Shown here: positions 25,360 to 34,207 of the stretch, one piece after another
Numbering within the stretch: the first letter of the stretch is position 1
How the letters are laid out: each line of letters starts with the position of its first letter
NCBI GenBank assembly: GCA_017503075.1
Contig: JAFVTU010000019.1
Coordinates: 92,596-156,595, forward strand
DNA from: Paludibacteraceae bacterium
Lineage (GTDB): Bacteria > Bacteroidota > Bacteroidia > Bacteroidales > Paludibacteraceae
Reading direction: 5' to 3'
Length of the DNA stretch: 64,000 bases
Position numbers and translations under genes: made by a program
Notes under the pieces: model-generated
What the model saw: the letters and a program-made list of their open reading frames with translations, nothing else
What the model was told of the DNA's origin: nothing
The model's database searches: none

Positions 25360-26205
25360 ATGTTTGCCATCAATCATTGCACAGTCACTCCTGTGCGCCA
25401 AGAGCCATCCGAAGGTAGCGAGCAATTGACCCAATTGCTCTTTGGCGAAGTATGCGAAGTCCTAGATCGTCTCCCCCGCTGGACCAAGATCCGTAGTACA
25501 CTAGACGGACAAGAAGGCTGGGTGGATTTTAAGATGCTCTCTCCTGCCTATAGCCTATCGCCTATAACCGATAGCCTACCAACCACTGTAGTGTCTGTCC
25601 CAATGGCAATTGCGACAGATATGGAGACGGGCGATGAGCTAATGCTCACCCTCGGTACACGCTTACCCAACTATGCTCACGGCACTTTCGAAGTCCTCGG
25701 CAAACAATATCTGATAGACCCAAACTGCGTTTCTGGTTTAGAGGACGCCCTACGGGCTACAGGACGCTCGCAGGACGAGCTACAGGACGCGCCATTGGCG
25801 CTACAGGCGAGAGGCGAGGAGATATGCGCCATTGCGCAAACATTATTGAATGCCCCCTACCTCTGGGGCGGCAAAAATGCAATGGGTATGGACTGCTCAG
25901 GCTTTACGCAAGTCGTGTATGCGACTCAAGGTATCAACCTTCTTCGCAATGCTCGAGAACAAATGACACAAGGCAAACTCGTTCCATCTTTAGCAGAAGC
26001 ACAACCAGGTGACTTGGCATTCTTCGACCATGCAGACCGTGATCCTAAGGCGACCAATATCTCGCATGTAGGATTGCTACTCGACAACAAAACAATCATC
26101 CACTGCTCAGGTTGCGTGCATATCGACGCCATCGATGAGCAGGGTATTCACCTGCATGATGGCGAACTAACCCACCACTTGGTACAAATCAAACGCTACC
26201 TATAA
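25360..26205 (+). CDS. SH3-domain NlpC/P60 peptidoglycan hydrolase with repeat-derived linkers
   Basis: 281 residues. SH3b-like N-terminus (residues 1-60, with EGWVDFKML), a second SH3-like part (about 75-127), and a C-terminal NlpC/P60 domain with the catalytic Cys in YLWGGKNAMGMDCSGFTQ (about residue 175) and the His in ISHVGLLL. It would cleave stem-peptide bonds of the dipeptidyl-peptidase VI type. No signal peptide is visible, so recycling of peptides in the cytoplasm or leaderless export is possible. Two linkers are encoded by DNA repeats also found between genes: 25548-25580 (residues about 63-73) and three tandem hairpin elements at 25743-25803 (residues about 128-148). Confidence 0.85.
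   Translation: MFAINHCTVTPVRQEPSEGSEQLTQLLFGEVCEVLDRLPRWTKIRSTLDGQEGWVDFKMLSPAYSLSPITDSLPTTVVSVPMAIATDMETGDELMLTLGTRLPNYAHGTFEVLGKQYLIDPNCVSGLEDALRATGRSQDELQDAPLALQARGEEICAIAQTLLNAPYLWGGKNAMGMDCSGFTQVVYATQGINLLRNAREQMTQGKLVPSLAEAQPGDLAFFDHADRDPKATNISHVGLLLDNKTIIHCSGCVHIDAIDEQGIHLHDGELTHHLVQIKRYL
25743..25803 (-). repeat. Three tandem TAG-hairpin-GTCC elements inside the NlpC/P60 reading frame
   Basis: Read on the minus strand: 25785-25803 (stem GCGCC/GGCGC), 25762-25782 (GCTCG/CGAGC) and 25743-25759 (GCCC/GGGC). Each begins TAG and ends GTCC, joined by TG. Together with spacers they are in frame with the host gene and add an Ala/Arg/Asp/Gln/Leu-rich linker. Confidence 0.85.
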
Positions 26206-26216
26206 ATCTTTTGGCT

Positions 26217-26831
26217 ATGCGCAGAGCTATCTGCATACTCATATTATCTCTGATAACCATCTATGCATGGAGCAATAATCATCAAAAATCCACGATTCCA
26301 TCGCAAGATATGCAGTTCATAGAGCAGGTAGAACTACAGGTAAAAGATAATGATACATTCTATCTCGCGCATATGCACAATATATATGTGTACCCTAAAC
26401 TTACATTCAGCAACAAACAGCAAGAGCGGTTCTATTGGAAGACGGTTCGTGATGTAAAAAAGACTTTACCATTTGCTAAGTTACTGACGAAGGAGATGGT
26501 ATTTGCTGATCAACAGTTGGCTAAGATAGCCGATCAGAAAAAACGCAAACAGTGGTGGAAGAAGTACGAAAAATATCTATTCAAGAAATACGAAAAAGAC
26601 TTCCGCAAGATGACTGCCTCACAAGGGCAAATGCTCATGAAGCTCATGGATCGCGAAAGTGACCGTACTAGTTATGAGATCATCAAGCACTATCGAGGCA
26701 AAGCCAGTGCTAATTTTTGGCAATTTATTGCTAAACTCTTTAAAAATGATCTAAAAGAAGGGTATGATGCAGAAGATAAGGATCGCATCGTGGAGCGAGT
26801 GATCAACCTTGTTGAAGCGGGACAATTATAA
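26217..26831 (+). CDS. DUF4294-family exported protein
   Basis: 204 residues. Signal peptide RAICILILSLITIYAWS, then a mostly helical, Lys/Trp-rich domain containing YVYPKLTFSNKQQERFYWKTVRDVKKTLPFAK-type sequence, which resembles the Bacteroidota-specific DUF4294 family. ATG at 26217 is preferred to the TTG at 26211. It follows the NlpC/P60 gene by 11 nt and ends in a bidirectional terminator, so these two form one unit, hinting at a cell-envelope role. Confidence 0.75.
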   Translation: MRRAICILILSLITIYAWSNNHQKSTIPSQDMQFIEQVELQVKDNDTFYLAHMHNIYVYPKLTFSNKQQERFYWKTVRDVKKTLPFAKLLTKEMVFADQQLAKIADQKKRKQWWKKYEKYLFKKYEKDFRKMTASQGQMLMKLMDRESDRTSYEIIKHYRGKASANFWQFIAKLFKNDLKEGYDAEDKDRIVERVINLVEAGQL

Positions 26832-26858
26832 AAGGAGTGATACGTGTATCACTCCTTT
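26831..26858. terminator. Bidirectional terminator between convergent genes
   Basis: AAAGGAGTGATAC (26831-26843) and GTATCACTCCTTT (26846-26858) form a 13-bp stem with A and T runs on its two sides. It serves DUF4294 on plus and rfbB on minus. Confidence 0.85.
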
Positions 26859-26883
26859 CTGCATAGCAAATATTGAACAGGAA

Positions 26884-28014
26884 TTATCTTCCTTTATACA
26901 TATCCTCGTAGTACTTCTCGTACTCGCCTGATGTGATGTTATCCATCCAATTTTGGTGATCAAGGTACCAACGAACGGTCTTCTCAATACCCTCTTCGAA
27001 CTGCAAAGATGGTTCCCAACCGAGTTCGGCTTGCAGTTTGCGTGAGTCTATAGCATAGCGCATATCGTGTCCTGCGCGGTCGGTGACATAGGTGATGAGG
27101 TTCATATCTTCGCCATCCTCGCGACCCAAAAGTCGATCTACAGTATTGATTACCACCTTGATAATATCGATATTCTTCCACTCGTTGAAGCCGCCGATGT
27201 TATAGGTTTCAGCCACTGTGCCTTTGTGGAAAATGAGGTCAATTGCGCGTGCGTGGTCCTCTACATAGAGCCAGTCGCGCACATTCTCACCCTTACCATA
27301 GACAGGCAATGGTTTGCGATGGCGGATATTATTGATAAACAATGGGATAAGTTTCTCAGGGAACTGGTATGGACCATAGTTGTTTGAGCAGTTAGTCACG
27401 ATGGTTGGCATGCCATAGGTATCATGAAAAGCACGGACAAAGTGATCGCTACTAGCCTTAGAAGCAGAGTAGGGACTATGAGGGTTGTACTTGGTAGTCT
27501 CTACAAAGAAATCTTCACCATATGCCTCGTGGTGCTCTGACGAAGCTTGTGTGGAGAATGGCGGCTCAATGCCTTCTGGATGGGTCATCTCTAATGCACC
27601 ATATACCTCATCGGTAGAGATGTGGTAGAAACGTTTGCCCTCGTACTTCTCAGGTTGTGCTTCCCAGTAGAGTTTAGCTGCTTGCAAGAGCGACAAGGTG
27701 CCCATCACGTTGGTGCGTGCAAAGGTAAATGGATCTTTGATTGAGCGATCTACGTGGCTTTCTGCTGCCAGATGGATAATCCCCGTCACTTGCTCCTCTT
27801 GCATGAGGGCATACATGGTATCAAAATCGCAGATGTCGGCTTTTAAAAAGCGATAGTTAGGCTTATTCTCAATGTCTTTGAGGTTAGCCAAATTGCCCGC
27901 ATAGGTGAGTTTATCCACATTAATAATGCGATAATTTGGGTACTTATTGACAAAAAGTCGTACTACATGGCTGCCGATGAATCCTGCGCCACCTGTGATG
28001 ATAATTGATTTCAT
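26884..28014 (-). CDS. rfbB: dTDP-glucose 4,6-dehydratase
   Basis: Converts dTDP-glucose to dTDP-4-keto-6-deoxyglucose for surface sugars. The 376-residue Rossmann enzyme has NAD-binding GGAGFIGSH at residues 7-15, HLAAESHVDRSI, the STDEVYG catalytic segment, and the YSASKASSD active-site Tyr-Lys pair. Its start overlaps the birA stop (ATGA). The other dTDP-rhamnose genes are absent here, so this copy is separated from its pathway. Confidence 0.93.
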   Translation of the reverse strand: MKSIIITGGAGFIGSHVVRLFVNKYPNYRIINVDKLTYAGNLANLKDIENKPNYRFLKADICDFDTMYALMQEEQVTGIIHLAAESHVDRSIKDPFTFARTNVMGTLSLLQAAKLYWEAQPEKYEGKRFYHISTDEVYGALEMTHPEGIEPPFSTQASSEHHEAYGEDFFVETTKYNPHSPYSASKASSDHFVRAFHDTYGMPTIVTNCSNNYGPYQFPEKLIPLFINNIRHRKPLPVYGKGENVRDWLYVEDHARAIDLIFHKGTVAETYNIGGFNEWKNIDIIKVVINTVDRLLGREDGEDMNLITYVTDRAGHDMRYAIDSRKLQAELGWEPSLQFEEGIEKTVRWYLDHQNWMDNITSGEYEKYYEDMYKGR

Positions 28015-28763
28015 AGTACAAATCGTATTTGTTTGAAATGATATATTTTTTCTTCGTTATTTTCCTTTCGTAGCATCAATTCTCCCTGCTCCGTAATCCC
28101 GATTAATTGGGCCAAGAATGCACCTTTTATGTCTCGTTGAGCTATTTGCGTTGGCTCTAAACTTACTTCTCTCTCTACATATTTATGCCAACCATCGCGA
28201 CGATATAGATGTCGCAGATAAGCCGCCTTTATTTCCTCTGTAGCTAGCAATTCCCATGATTTCATCGAATCTACCCACCCATTCATCAGCATATCTACAT
28301 TGTACTCTTCGCCCGCAATCTCCTTCATTGATATAGGATTTGGAGCATTGCTCAACCACTTCGTTTGATTCACATTCACACCTATCCCTACGATACTATA
28401 CCCTACATATGTCCCCGATAAACTATTCTCTATCAAAATACCCGCAAGCTTTTTATCTCCAAAATAAATATCATTGGGCCATTTGATAGTCAGTCTATCT
28501 TCTGGCAGATACTTTGCCAATGCATCCCATAGTGCCACCGCTACTAGCATAGATAATCGCCATTGCTGAGCAGCATATATTCCCTCGTATTTTAGCAGGG
28601 CAGAAAATAGTAAGTTTTTTCCTGCTTCGCTTTCCCAACTATTGCCTGCTTGTCCTCTTCCTGCTGTCTGATAGTCCGTTCGGATGGTGTAGAAATGGGG
28701 CAACGCATCACTATATTGCTCGCGTAGCAAAGTGGAGGTACTATATGTTTGCTTGATATACAT
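28011..28763 (-). CDS. birA: Biotin--[acetyl-CoA-carboxylase] ligase
   Basis: Attaches biotin to carboxyl-carrier proteins. About 250 residues without an N-terminal helix-turn-helix, so a ligase only and not a repressor. Motifs: QTAGRGQAGNSWES (the biotinyl-AMP loop GRGxxxxxW), TIKWPNDIYFGDKKLAGILIE and IGVGIGVNVN-like IVGIGVNVNQ. ATG at 28763 is chosen; the longer frame from 28781 uses a TTG and overlaps dacB even more. It overlaps dacB by 23 nt and rfbB by 4 nt. Confidence 0.92.
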   Translation of the reverse strand: MYIKQTYSTSTLLREQYSDALPHFYTIRTDYQTAGRGQAGNSWESEAGKNLLFSALLKYEGIYAAQQWRLSMLVAVALWDALAKYLPEDRLTIKWPNDIYFGDKKLAGILIENSLSGTYVGYSIVGIGVNVNQTKWLSNAPNPISMKEIAGEEYNVDMLMNGWVDSMKSWELLATEEIKAAYLRHLYRRDGWHKYVEREVSLEPTQIAQRDIKGAFLAQLIGITEQGELMLRKENNEEKIYHFKQIRFVL

Positions 28764-30120
28764 CCAAAAGATATTGCTCAATCACTCGTTGAATCTTACG
28801 CGTTTTGCAGTTGGCACTATTCACCATCACGGCAAATACCCATACCCTTCCATCAGGTAAAAAGAGATAACCAGCATAGTTCTTAGTACCACCTATTGTA
28901 CCGCTCTTGGCACATACTTTACCATGCAGGGGGGTATCACGTAAGAAAGAACTAAGCGTACCACTCTCGCCACTGCATGGCAATGATGCAAGAAATACAT
29001 CCTTGTTCTTCGAACCATACATATAGCGCAGAAGTTGCACAAACATAGCGGGTGAGATAGCATCTTGTGGTGCTAATCCACAGCCATCCAATAGCTTACC
29101 GCTTCGAAAACTGACTCCGCGGTTGCGCCAATAATCTCGTACAAAGTCAGAAGCATTATGGATAGTACATGGTAATGTATATTTTGATCCAAAGATACGG
29201 AATAGCATCTCAGCATAGAGATTATCAGACTCATGATTAGTGTGTCGAATCAACTCTGCCATCGGTTCACTCTTATGCGAAAACAATACAGTTCTCGGTG
29301 TTTTATTCCGCGGGGTTTCTGACAAATATGTTGCCTCACCATCTACCTGTATACCACTAGATTGTAAGACCTTCAGAAAATCGCGTGCCAAGATTAGTGG
29401 TGGATTTGGTAGATCGCCTTTGACACCGAATGTCTGACGATTGGATGGAACACTACCTACCAAATATCGACGGTTGCTATAAGGGACACCATGCACAAAT
29501 GCACCATCATAAGATATATGAGTACAACGAATATGGTTCTCAAACTCAATTTCAGGAACTTCAGGAGTAGTATGTAGCACCGTAGCTATACTACCTACAG
29601 CACCACTCTTAAGTACAATATTCATAGTATTGTCAAGATATGACAACGCAAATATGCCTGGTGCATAATAGTTACCCGCATCCTCCCATAACCAAGCGGG
29701 ATTAAGGGCATCGCCATCAAAATAACTAGCATCTCCTACCACATCACCCGTTATCTTCTTGATGCCTGCCTGTCTCAGTTCTCTAGCCCATTTATAGAGA
29801 AATGAATGACTGCCTACATATCTAGAACCAAAGGTCGGATCTCCACGACCTTCAATATAAAGATTTCCATGTAGTATACCCTCACTCACATAGCCATCAT
29901 AGGTAATGGGAGTTTCTATACAATAGTCCCCACCCCACAACTCCAGAGCTGTTGCTGTAGTCAGCAATTTCATCGTAGATGCAGGTGGTATAACGGAATT
30001 CGCACGATATGCATCTATCGTATCACCAGTGTGGTAATCACAAATTAGCACACCCATATTGGCATCCTTAGTGTCTGGATGTACAGTAAGTATTGATAGA
30101 ATCAGCAATAATTTAAACAT
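28741..30120 (-). CDS. dacB: D-alanyl-D-alanine carboxypeptidase/endopeptidase (PBP4 family)
   Basis: Trims peptidoglycan cross-links or pentapeptides in the periplasm. The ATG at 30120 gives signal peptide FKLLLILSILTVHP. Penicillin-binding motifs are in order: SxxK in PPASTMKLL (about residue 50), SxN in HESDNLYAE (about 290), and KSGT in CAKSGTIGGTKNYAG (about 400), with the long insert between the first two that marks PBP4. The promoter -7 box ends only 6 nt before the ATG, so the mRNA should be leaderless or nearly so. Confidence 0.92.
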   Translation of the reverse strand: MFKLLLILSILTVHPDTKDANMGVLICDYHTGDTIDAYRANSVIPPASTMKLLTTATALELWGGDYCIETPITYDGYVSEGILHGNLYIEGRGDPTFGSRYVGSHSFLYKWARELRQAGIKKITGDVVGDASYFDGDALNPAWLWEDAGNYYAPGIFALSYLDNTMNIVLKSGAVGSIATVLHTTPEVPEIEFENHIRCTHISYDGAFVHGVPYSNRRYLVGSVPSNRQTFGVKGDLPNPPLILARDFLKVLQSSGIQVDGEATYLSETPRNKTPRTVLFSHKSEPMAELIRHTNHESDNLYAEMLFRIFGSKYTLPCTIHNASDFVRDYWRNRGVSFRSGKLLDGCGLAPQDAISPAMFVQLLRYMYGSKNKDVFLASLPCSGESGTLSSFLRDTPLHGKVCAKSGTIGGTKNYAGYLFLPDGRVWVFAVMVNSANCKTRKIQRVIEQYLLDVYQANI

Positions 30121-30125
30121 GGGCA

Positions 30126-30157
30126 CAAAGGTACAAAAATATTTGCATATACGCAAA
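30126..30157 (-). promoter_or_regulatory. Promoter of dacB-birA-rfbB
   Basis: Minus-strand TTTG (complement of 30154-30157), 20 nt, TACCTTTG (complement of 30126-30133). Start codon at 30120. Confidence 0.8.
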
Positions 30158-30192
30158 TATTTAGCAAAAATCTACTTTTTCCATTTTACACT

Positions 30193-31014
30193 TCAAACAT
30201 TGAGTGAAAACATAATAGGTCGATTATCATCCTCATGACCATATGGAGCACCCCATACTACAGGATAATCATATTGATCTAGATAATATTGCAATGTTTC
30301 ACGAAGCGTACATCCCATTTTAGGATCGTCATCACAATCTGTAAACTGTCCCACGATGACACCAGATAAACGGGACAACACTCCACTTAGACGAAGATTA
30401 TTCATCATCCGATCGATATGATAATGCCTCTCACATATATCCTCAATCAATAGCACTGGTGGTTCTACACAGTTATCAATAATAGCATTGAGCGAATATG
30501 GAGTCCCTTGCAAGCCATATAATACACTCAAATTGCCACCTATTATCTTCCTTTCGCAGAAGACACTTTCACATGCTTTCCCTTCAAGCGCTTCTCGCAG
30601 AAGAATGAGTGTGGGCGCATCATCGGGCAATGTAGCTAAAGCTTTGCACATTGGTGCATGTAGGGAGGGTACACCATGAAAACTCAACAATGCGTGCAGG
30701 GCAGTGATATCCGAAAATCCCACCACCAATGGCCACTGCGATATAGGACGATCTGGGAGCACTATCTGATCTATGATTTGCTGCAAACCATAGCCTCCCC
30801 GCGAACATAAAATAATATCCACAGAGCAGTCTGCAAAGGCTTCATTAAGATCCGCCAAACGATCAGCTGGAGTTCCTGCAAAGCGACCGTAGGCATCCAA
30901 CGCATGCGCTCCCACTGATACATGAAAACCCCATGTTTGGAGTCTCCGCTGAGCCAATGCGACATATTCTGGATCTATTACTCCAGAGGGTGAAAGAATT
31001 CGAATGTGCTTCAT
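30193..31014 (-). CDS. S66 family LD-carboxypeptidase
   Basis: 273 residues, cytoplasmic type (no signal). S66 enzymes cut the terminal D-Ala from murein tetrapeptides during recycling. Visible: SPSGVIDPEY at the N-terminus, CSRGGYGLQQ, the nucleophile Ser in VVGFSDITALH, the Glu in VLLIEDICERHY and the His in GAPYGHEDD, i.e. the full Ser-Glu-His triad. The only in-frame start, at 31014, lies within about 5 nt of the predicted -7 box (31019-31026), again implying a leaderless mRNA. Confidence 0.9.
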   Translation of the reverse strand: MKHIRILSPSGVIDPEYVALAQRRLQTWGFHVSVGAHALDAYGRFAGTPADRLADLNEAFADCSVDIILCSRGGYGLQQIIDQIVLPDRPISQWPLVVGFSDITALHALLSFHGVPSLHAPMCKALATLPDDAPTLILLREALEGKACESVFCERKIIGGNLSVLYGLQGTPYSLNAIIDNCVEPPVLLIEDICERHYHIDRMMNNLRLSGVLSRLSGVIVGQFTDCDDDPKMGCTLRETLQYYLDQYDYPVVWGAPYGHEDDNRPIMFSLNV

Positions 31015-31018
31015 GCTG

Positions 31019-31049
31019 CAAAATTACTATTTTTTTTTCATATGTCAAA
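31019..31049 (-). promoter_or_regulatory. Promoter of the S66 carboxypeptidase gene
   Basis: Minus-strand TTTG (complement of 31046-31049), 19 nt, TAATTTTG (complement of 31019-31026). Confidence 0.6.
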
Positions 31050-31058
31050 AAAATTTAC

Positions 31059-31066
31059 TACCTTTG
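31059..31066 (+). promoter_or_regulatory. -7 box of the TPR/PD40 gene
   Basis: TACCTTTG at 31059-31066; the ATG at 31076 follows within 10 nt, so the leader is at most a few nucleotides. It overlaps the divergent S66 promoter region. Confidence 0.65.
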
Positions 31067-31075
31067 CACCGAATT

Positions 31076-32428
31076 ATGCGTAAGATTCTATTTTTTATAC
31101 TATGTTTAGTCTACACGACCACTCTACTGGGCCAAACACCTAGTAGTGCAGACAAGTTATTCAAAGCGGGCAAATATACCGAAGCACAACAGGCATACAA
31201 AGCACTAATCAAGAACTATCCTAGCAATGCATTATTCCTTTATAGATACGCGCGCTGCGCACAGGAACTAGGAGATGACATCACTGCGATCAAATACTTT
31301 GACAAGTCGGGCGATAGATACCACCTCAAGCATCTCTACATTGGTGATAGCTACTTGCGCCTATGGGATGCCGACAATGCATTAGATTCCTATCGAACAT
31401 ATCAGCAGAAAGAACCCGGTGAACGACAAACATATGTTCAGAAGCAAATCGCTCGCGCCGAACTTCTGCAGCGCTATTTGCACCGTGTTGAGCGCCTACA
31501 GGTAATCGATTCCGTGGAAGTATCATTGGACAGCATGCTTCAGGTAGTCCAATTATCAGCAGAGGCAGGACAACTTACTTTAAGTGCCACACAAAGCATC
31601 ATCTACACCAACCAGCGCAACGATCGCAAGTTTCTAGCAATAAAGAGCAAATCAAAGAGAATCTTAGTATCTAGCCATCGATTACTTGATAGTTGGAGCC
31701 CATACGACACACTACCTCATAACATCAATTTCGCAAAAGATCATTGTTCGCCTTATCTACTCAGTGACGGCGTAACACTCTATTTTGCAGCCCAAGACCA
31801 GGATGGTATTGGAGGGTTAGATATATATGTGTCACGCTACAATACTGCTACAGAGAGTTATACTACACCCGAAAATATCGGTTTTCCATACAACTCGCCG
31901 GCCAATGAATATATGTTCGTGGTAGATGAAACGCGACAAATCGCTTACCTTGCCACAGATCGATTTACCCAAAAAGGACGAGTACATGTATTTTCATTGG
32001 CTATTCCAGAGCAGAAGCAATATTGGCGAAACATACCTCAAGAATCATTGGTGGAGTATGCACAATTGAGCAAATTTGACCAATTTGATGCTGACAGCAC
32101 AATTACCCCTATCACAGAGAAAAACACCGATAAAATCGACGATTTCTGCTTTATTATCAACGATTCCATCGTATATAATTCTCTAGAGGACTTCCAGGAA
32201 ACTACAGCACGAGAAAAATACAACGACTGGAAACTAATAGAGCAACAATATCAAACCGAGCAACACCAACTGCATCTCTTACGAGAGGAATATGCAACTG
32301 CCGATGATGACAGAAAAAAAGAATTGACCCCAATCATTCTTCGTTTAGAGAACAATCAAAGCCAATTGTTCAAGCAAAGTCAAATACTGCTACAAGCAAT
32401 TAGATTAATAGAAATGAGCGCCTACTAG
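31076..32428 (+). CDS. Exported TPR and PD40 (WD40-like) protein
   Basis: 450 residues. Signal peptide RKILFFILCLVYTTTLLGQ; TPR-like helices at about 25-130 (ADKLFKAGKYTEAQQAYKALI and following); PD40 propeller-type repeats in the middle (DHCSPYLLSDGVTLYFAAQDQDGIGGLDIYVS-like sequence, where each blade has the LYFA..GGxDIY pattern); and a C-terminal coiled coil. It resembles PorE/SprE-associated envelope proteins but lacks an OmpA domain. Role not assigned; T9SS or cell-envelope function is a guess from architecture. Confidence 0.75.
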   Translation: MRKILFFILCLVYTTTLLGQTPSSADKLFKAGKYTEAQQAYKALIKNYPSNALFLYRYARCAQELGDDITAIKYFDKSGDRYHLKHLYIGDSYLRLWDADNALDSYRTYQQKEPGERQTYVQKQIARAELLQRYLHRVERLQVIDSVEVSLDSMLQVVQLSAEAGQLTLSATQSIIYTNQRNDRKFLAIKSKSKRILVSSHRLLDSWSPYDTLPHNINFAKDHCSPYLLSDGVTLYFAAQDQDGIGGLDIYVSRYNTATESYTTPENIGFPYNSPANEYMFVVDETRQIAYLATDRFTQKGRVHVFSLAIPEQKQYWRNIPQESLVEYAQLSKFDQFDADSTITPITEKNTDKIDDFCFIINDSIVYNSLEDFQETTAREKYNDWKLIEQQYQTEQHQLHLLREEYATADDDRKKELTPIILRLENNQSQLFKQSQILLQAIRLIEMSAY

Positions 32429-32442
32429 GGCGCTCATTCTTT
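32414..32442 (+). terminator. Terminator overlapping the stop codon of the TPR/PD40 gene
   Basis: ATGAGCGCC (32414-32422) pairs with GGCGCTCAT (32429-32437) and the loop contains the TAG stop (32426-32428); a T-rich run follows. Terminating ribosomes would cover this stem. Confidence 0.75.
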
Positions 32443-32462
32443 ACTATATCTTAAATCGTTGT

Positions 32463-33404
32463 TTAGAGCACGTTAATCTCTTTCAAGATAGCAGTAGTCT
32501 TAGCTACAGCCTCTTCGCTTGCTGCGAACAATGCTTTCTCTGCTTCGTTAAGTTCGATTTCAACGATCTTCTCAATACCGTTCTTACCGATGATACATGG
32601 CACACCAATGGTGATATCGTTGTAGCCATACTCACCCTCAAGGTAAGCTGAGCAAGGGATCATCTTCTTTTGGTCGTTGATTACGCTATCAGCTACTGCT
32701 GCAGCCGCTGCACCTGGAGCCATCCATGCGCTAGTACCTAGCAAACCAGTCAAGGTTGCACCACCTACCATGGTTGCTTTAGCTACTTCGTCCAACTCCT
32801 CTGCGCTCATCATGTCGCTGACTGGCATACCTTTGTAGGTTGCATAGCGAGTCATAGGGATCATAGTGGTATCACCGTGACCACCAATTACGAACCCCTC
32901 TACCTCGTTAGCATTGCATCCCAACTTTTGGCTCAAGAAATATTTGAAACGGCTGCTATCCAAAGCACCACCCATACCAATCACGCGGTTGCGTGGCAAA
33001 CCAAGTGCCTTGTAGGTCAAGTATGCCATAGTATCCATTGGGTTAGAAACCACTACCAAGATAGCATTTGGTGAATAAGTAAGGATTTGGTTAGCAACAC
33101 TCTTCACGATACCTGCGTTTACACCAATCAACTCCTCACGAGTCATACCTGGTTTACGTGGGAGACCAGAAGTAATAACTACTACGTCTGAACCAGCAGT
33201 TGCGCTATAATCATTGGTTACACCTTTCACTACGGTGTCAAAGCCCAATAATTGAGCAGTTTGCATAATGTCCATAGCTTTGCCTTCTGCAACGCCCTCT
33301 TTAATGTCGATCAATACGACTTCGCTGGCTACTTTCTTTACTGCCAACACATTCGCGCATGTAGCACCTACGTTACCTGCGCCTACAACGGTTACTTTTG
33401 ACAT
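32463..33404 (-). CDS. mdh: Malate dehydrogenase (lactate-dehydrogenase-like type)
   Basis: Interconverts malate and oxaloacetate. The ATG at 33404 gives 313 residues beginning MSKVTVVGAGNVGATCA, the NAD-binding loop. TSGLPRKPGMTREEL (substrate Arg residues on the mobile loop), VVSNPMDTM, and GGHGDTTMIPM with the catalytic His identify an LDH-like MDH, the form common in Bacteroidota. The reading frame continues upstream into the promoter, which excludes the longer start. Confidence 0.95.
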   Translation of the reverse strand: MSKVTVVGAGNVGATCANVLAVKKVASEVVLIDIKEGVAEGKAMDIMQTAQLLGFDTVVKGVTNDYSATAGSDVVVITSGLPRKPGMTREELIGVNAGIVKSVANQILTYSPNAILVVVSNPMDTMAYLTYKALGLPRNRVIGMGGALDSSRFKYFLSQKLGCNANEVEGFVIGGHGDTTMIPMTRYATYKGMPVSDMMSAEELDEVAKATMVGGATLTGLLGTSAWMAPGAAAAAVADSVINDQKKMIPCSAYLEGEYGYNDITIGVPCIIGKNGIEKIVEIELNEAEKALFAASEEAVAKTTAILKEINVL

Positions 33405-33455
33405 AATTTCTAAATTTATATTTAATGTTTTACAATATCTTTCTATTTTCGGCTG

Positions 33456-33487
33456 CAAAAGTAGTATTTTTTTTTGACATATGCAAC
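33456..33487 (-). promoter_or_regulatory. Promoter of mdh
   Basis: Minus-strand GTTG (complement of 33484-33487), 20 nt, TACTTTTG (complement of 33456-33463). Confidence 0.7.
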
Positions 33488-33517
33488 ACTTCTGCTATAA
33501 AACACAAAAACTTCTCC

Positions 33518-34063
33518 CTACGCCTGATCCACACCAGCAGCCACCTCACGATACGTGTGCAAGCTCAGATTATCGCTCACTATTTTTATCGAACAGAGAT
33601 TCTCAAACCCCATGGCTGCTATATAAGCCAACTCCATATCAAATACACAATCTCTATAATTAGATTGCAACACAAAATCCGTATTGCTATAGCACACTGA
33701 CTCTATTACTTCTTCCGCCTTCTGCATACATTCTGCAGGCAACACTTGCAAAAGCAACTCTGGTTCTGGATAACTCACGCATGGGTGATTCAGGCGAACC
33801 TCCGTCACGCAAACTGCACTGCCGATCCCATAATTGGCACTTCCTGCATAACCTATATTAATCAGTTTCGCATCTCGTGGCACATCACGCAAACTATGCA
33901 TCACATTGATTGCACCTACACCCGTCACGATGATGTCCCATACGGTGCCATCGGCCATATACCACTGGTTATCACGCATCTCACCGCACAAATGCTGTGC
34001 AATCAACTTCTGCTCGCCTATAAAATCGCCCGCCTCAGCTATTACTATAAAGTGATTATTCAT
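33518..34063 (-). CDS. Nucleoside phosphorylase-fold protein (short)
   Basis: 181 residues, shorter than the usual 225-240 of MTA/SAH nucleosidases. It keeps the fold signature: VTGVGAINVMHSL near residue 47, NIGYAGS near 67, DMELAYIAAM near 145 (the Glu that contacts ribose) and IKIVSDN near 160 (the purine-contacting Asp). These features support nucleoside or nucleotide base cleavage, possibly futalosine- or MTA-like, but the substrate cannot be read. ATG at 34063 is set by the promoter at 34085-34116. Confidence 0.7.
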   Translation of the reverse strand: MNNHFIVIAEAGDFIGEQKLIAQHLCGEMRDNQWYMADGTVWDIIVTGVGAINVMHSLRDVPRDAKLINIGYAGSANYGIGSAVCVTEVRLNHPCVSYPEPELLLQVLPAECMQKAEEVIESVCYSNTDFVLQSNYRDCVFDMELAYIAAMGFENLCSIKIVSDNLSLHTYREVAAGVDQA

Positions 34064-34084
34064 ACCATATTCTCTTATAAAGCG

Positions 34085-34116
34085 CAAAGGTACTACTTTT
34101 TTCTCAGTCTTGCAAG
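34085..34116 (-). promoter_or_regulatory. Promoter of the nucleoside phosphorylase-like gene
   Basis: Minus-strand CTTG (complement of 34113-34116), 20 nt, TACCTTTG (complement of 34085-34092). Confidence 0.7.
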
Positions 34117-34150
34117 TTTTTGCACGATTTTAGCATTTTATACGAATATT

Positions 34151-34182
34151 CTTGCATATATGCATTTTTTTTACTACTTTTG
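34151..34182 (+). promoter_or_regulatory. Promoter of the 34208-38203 operon
   Basis: CTTG at 34151-34154, 20 nt, TACTTTTG at 34175-34182. Confidence 0.7.
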
Positions 34183-34207
34183 CAGGCTGAAAATCATTAT
34201 TACTATT

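Noticed and set aside
33746-34207. Long N-terminal extension of the pRiA4b ORF-3-like gene
   Set aside because: It reads through the antisense of the nucleoside phosphorylase-like gene and two promoters; the ATG at 34208 fits the promoter at 34151-34182.
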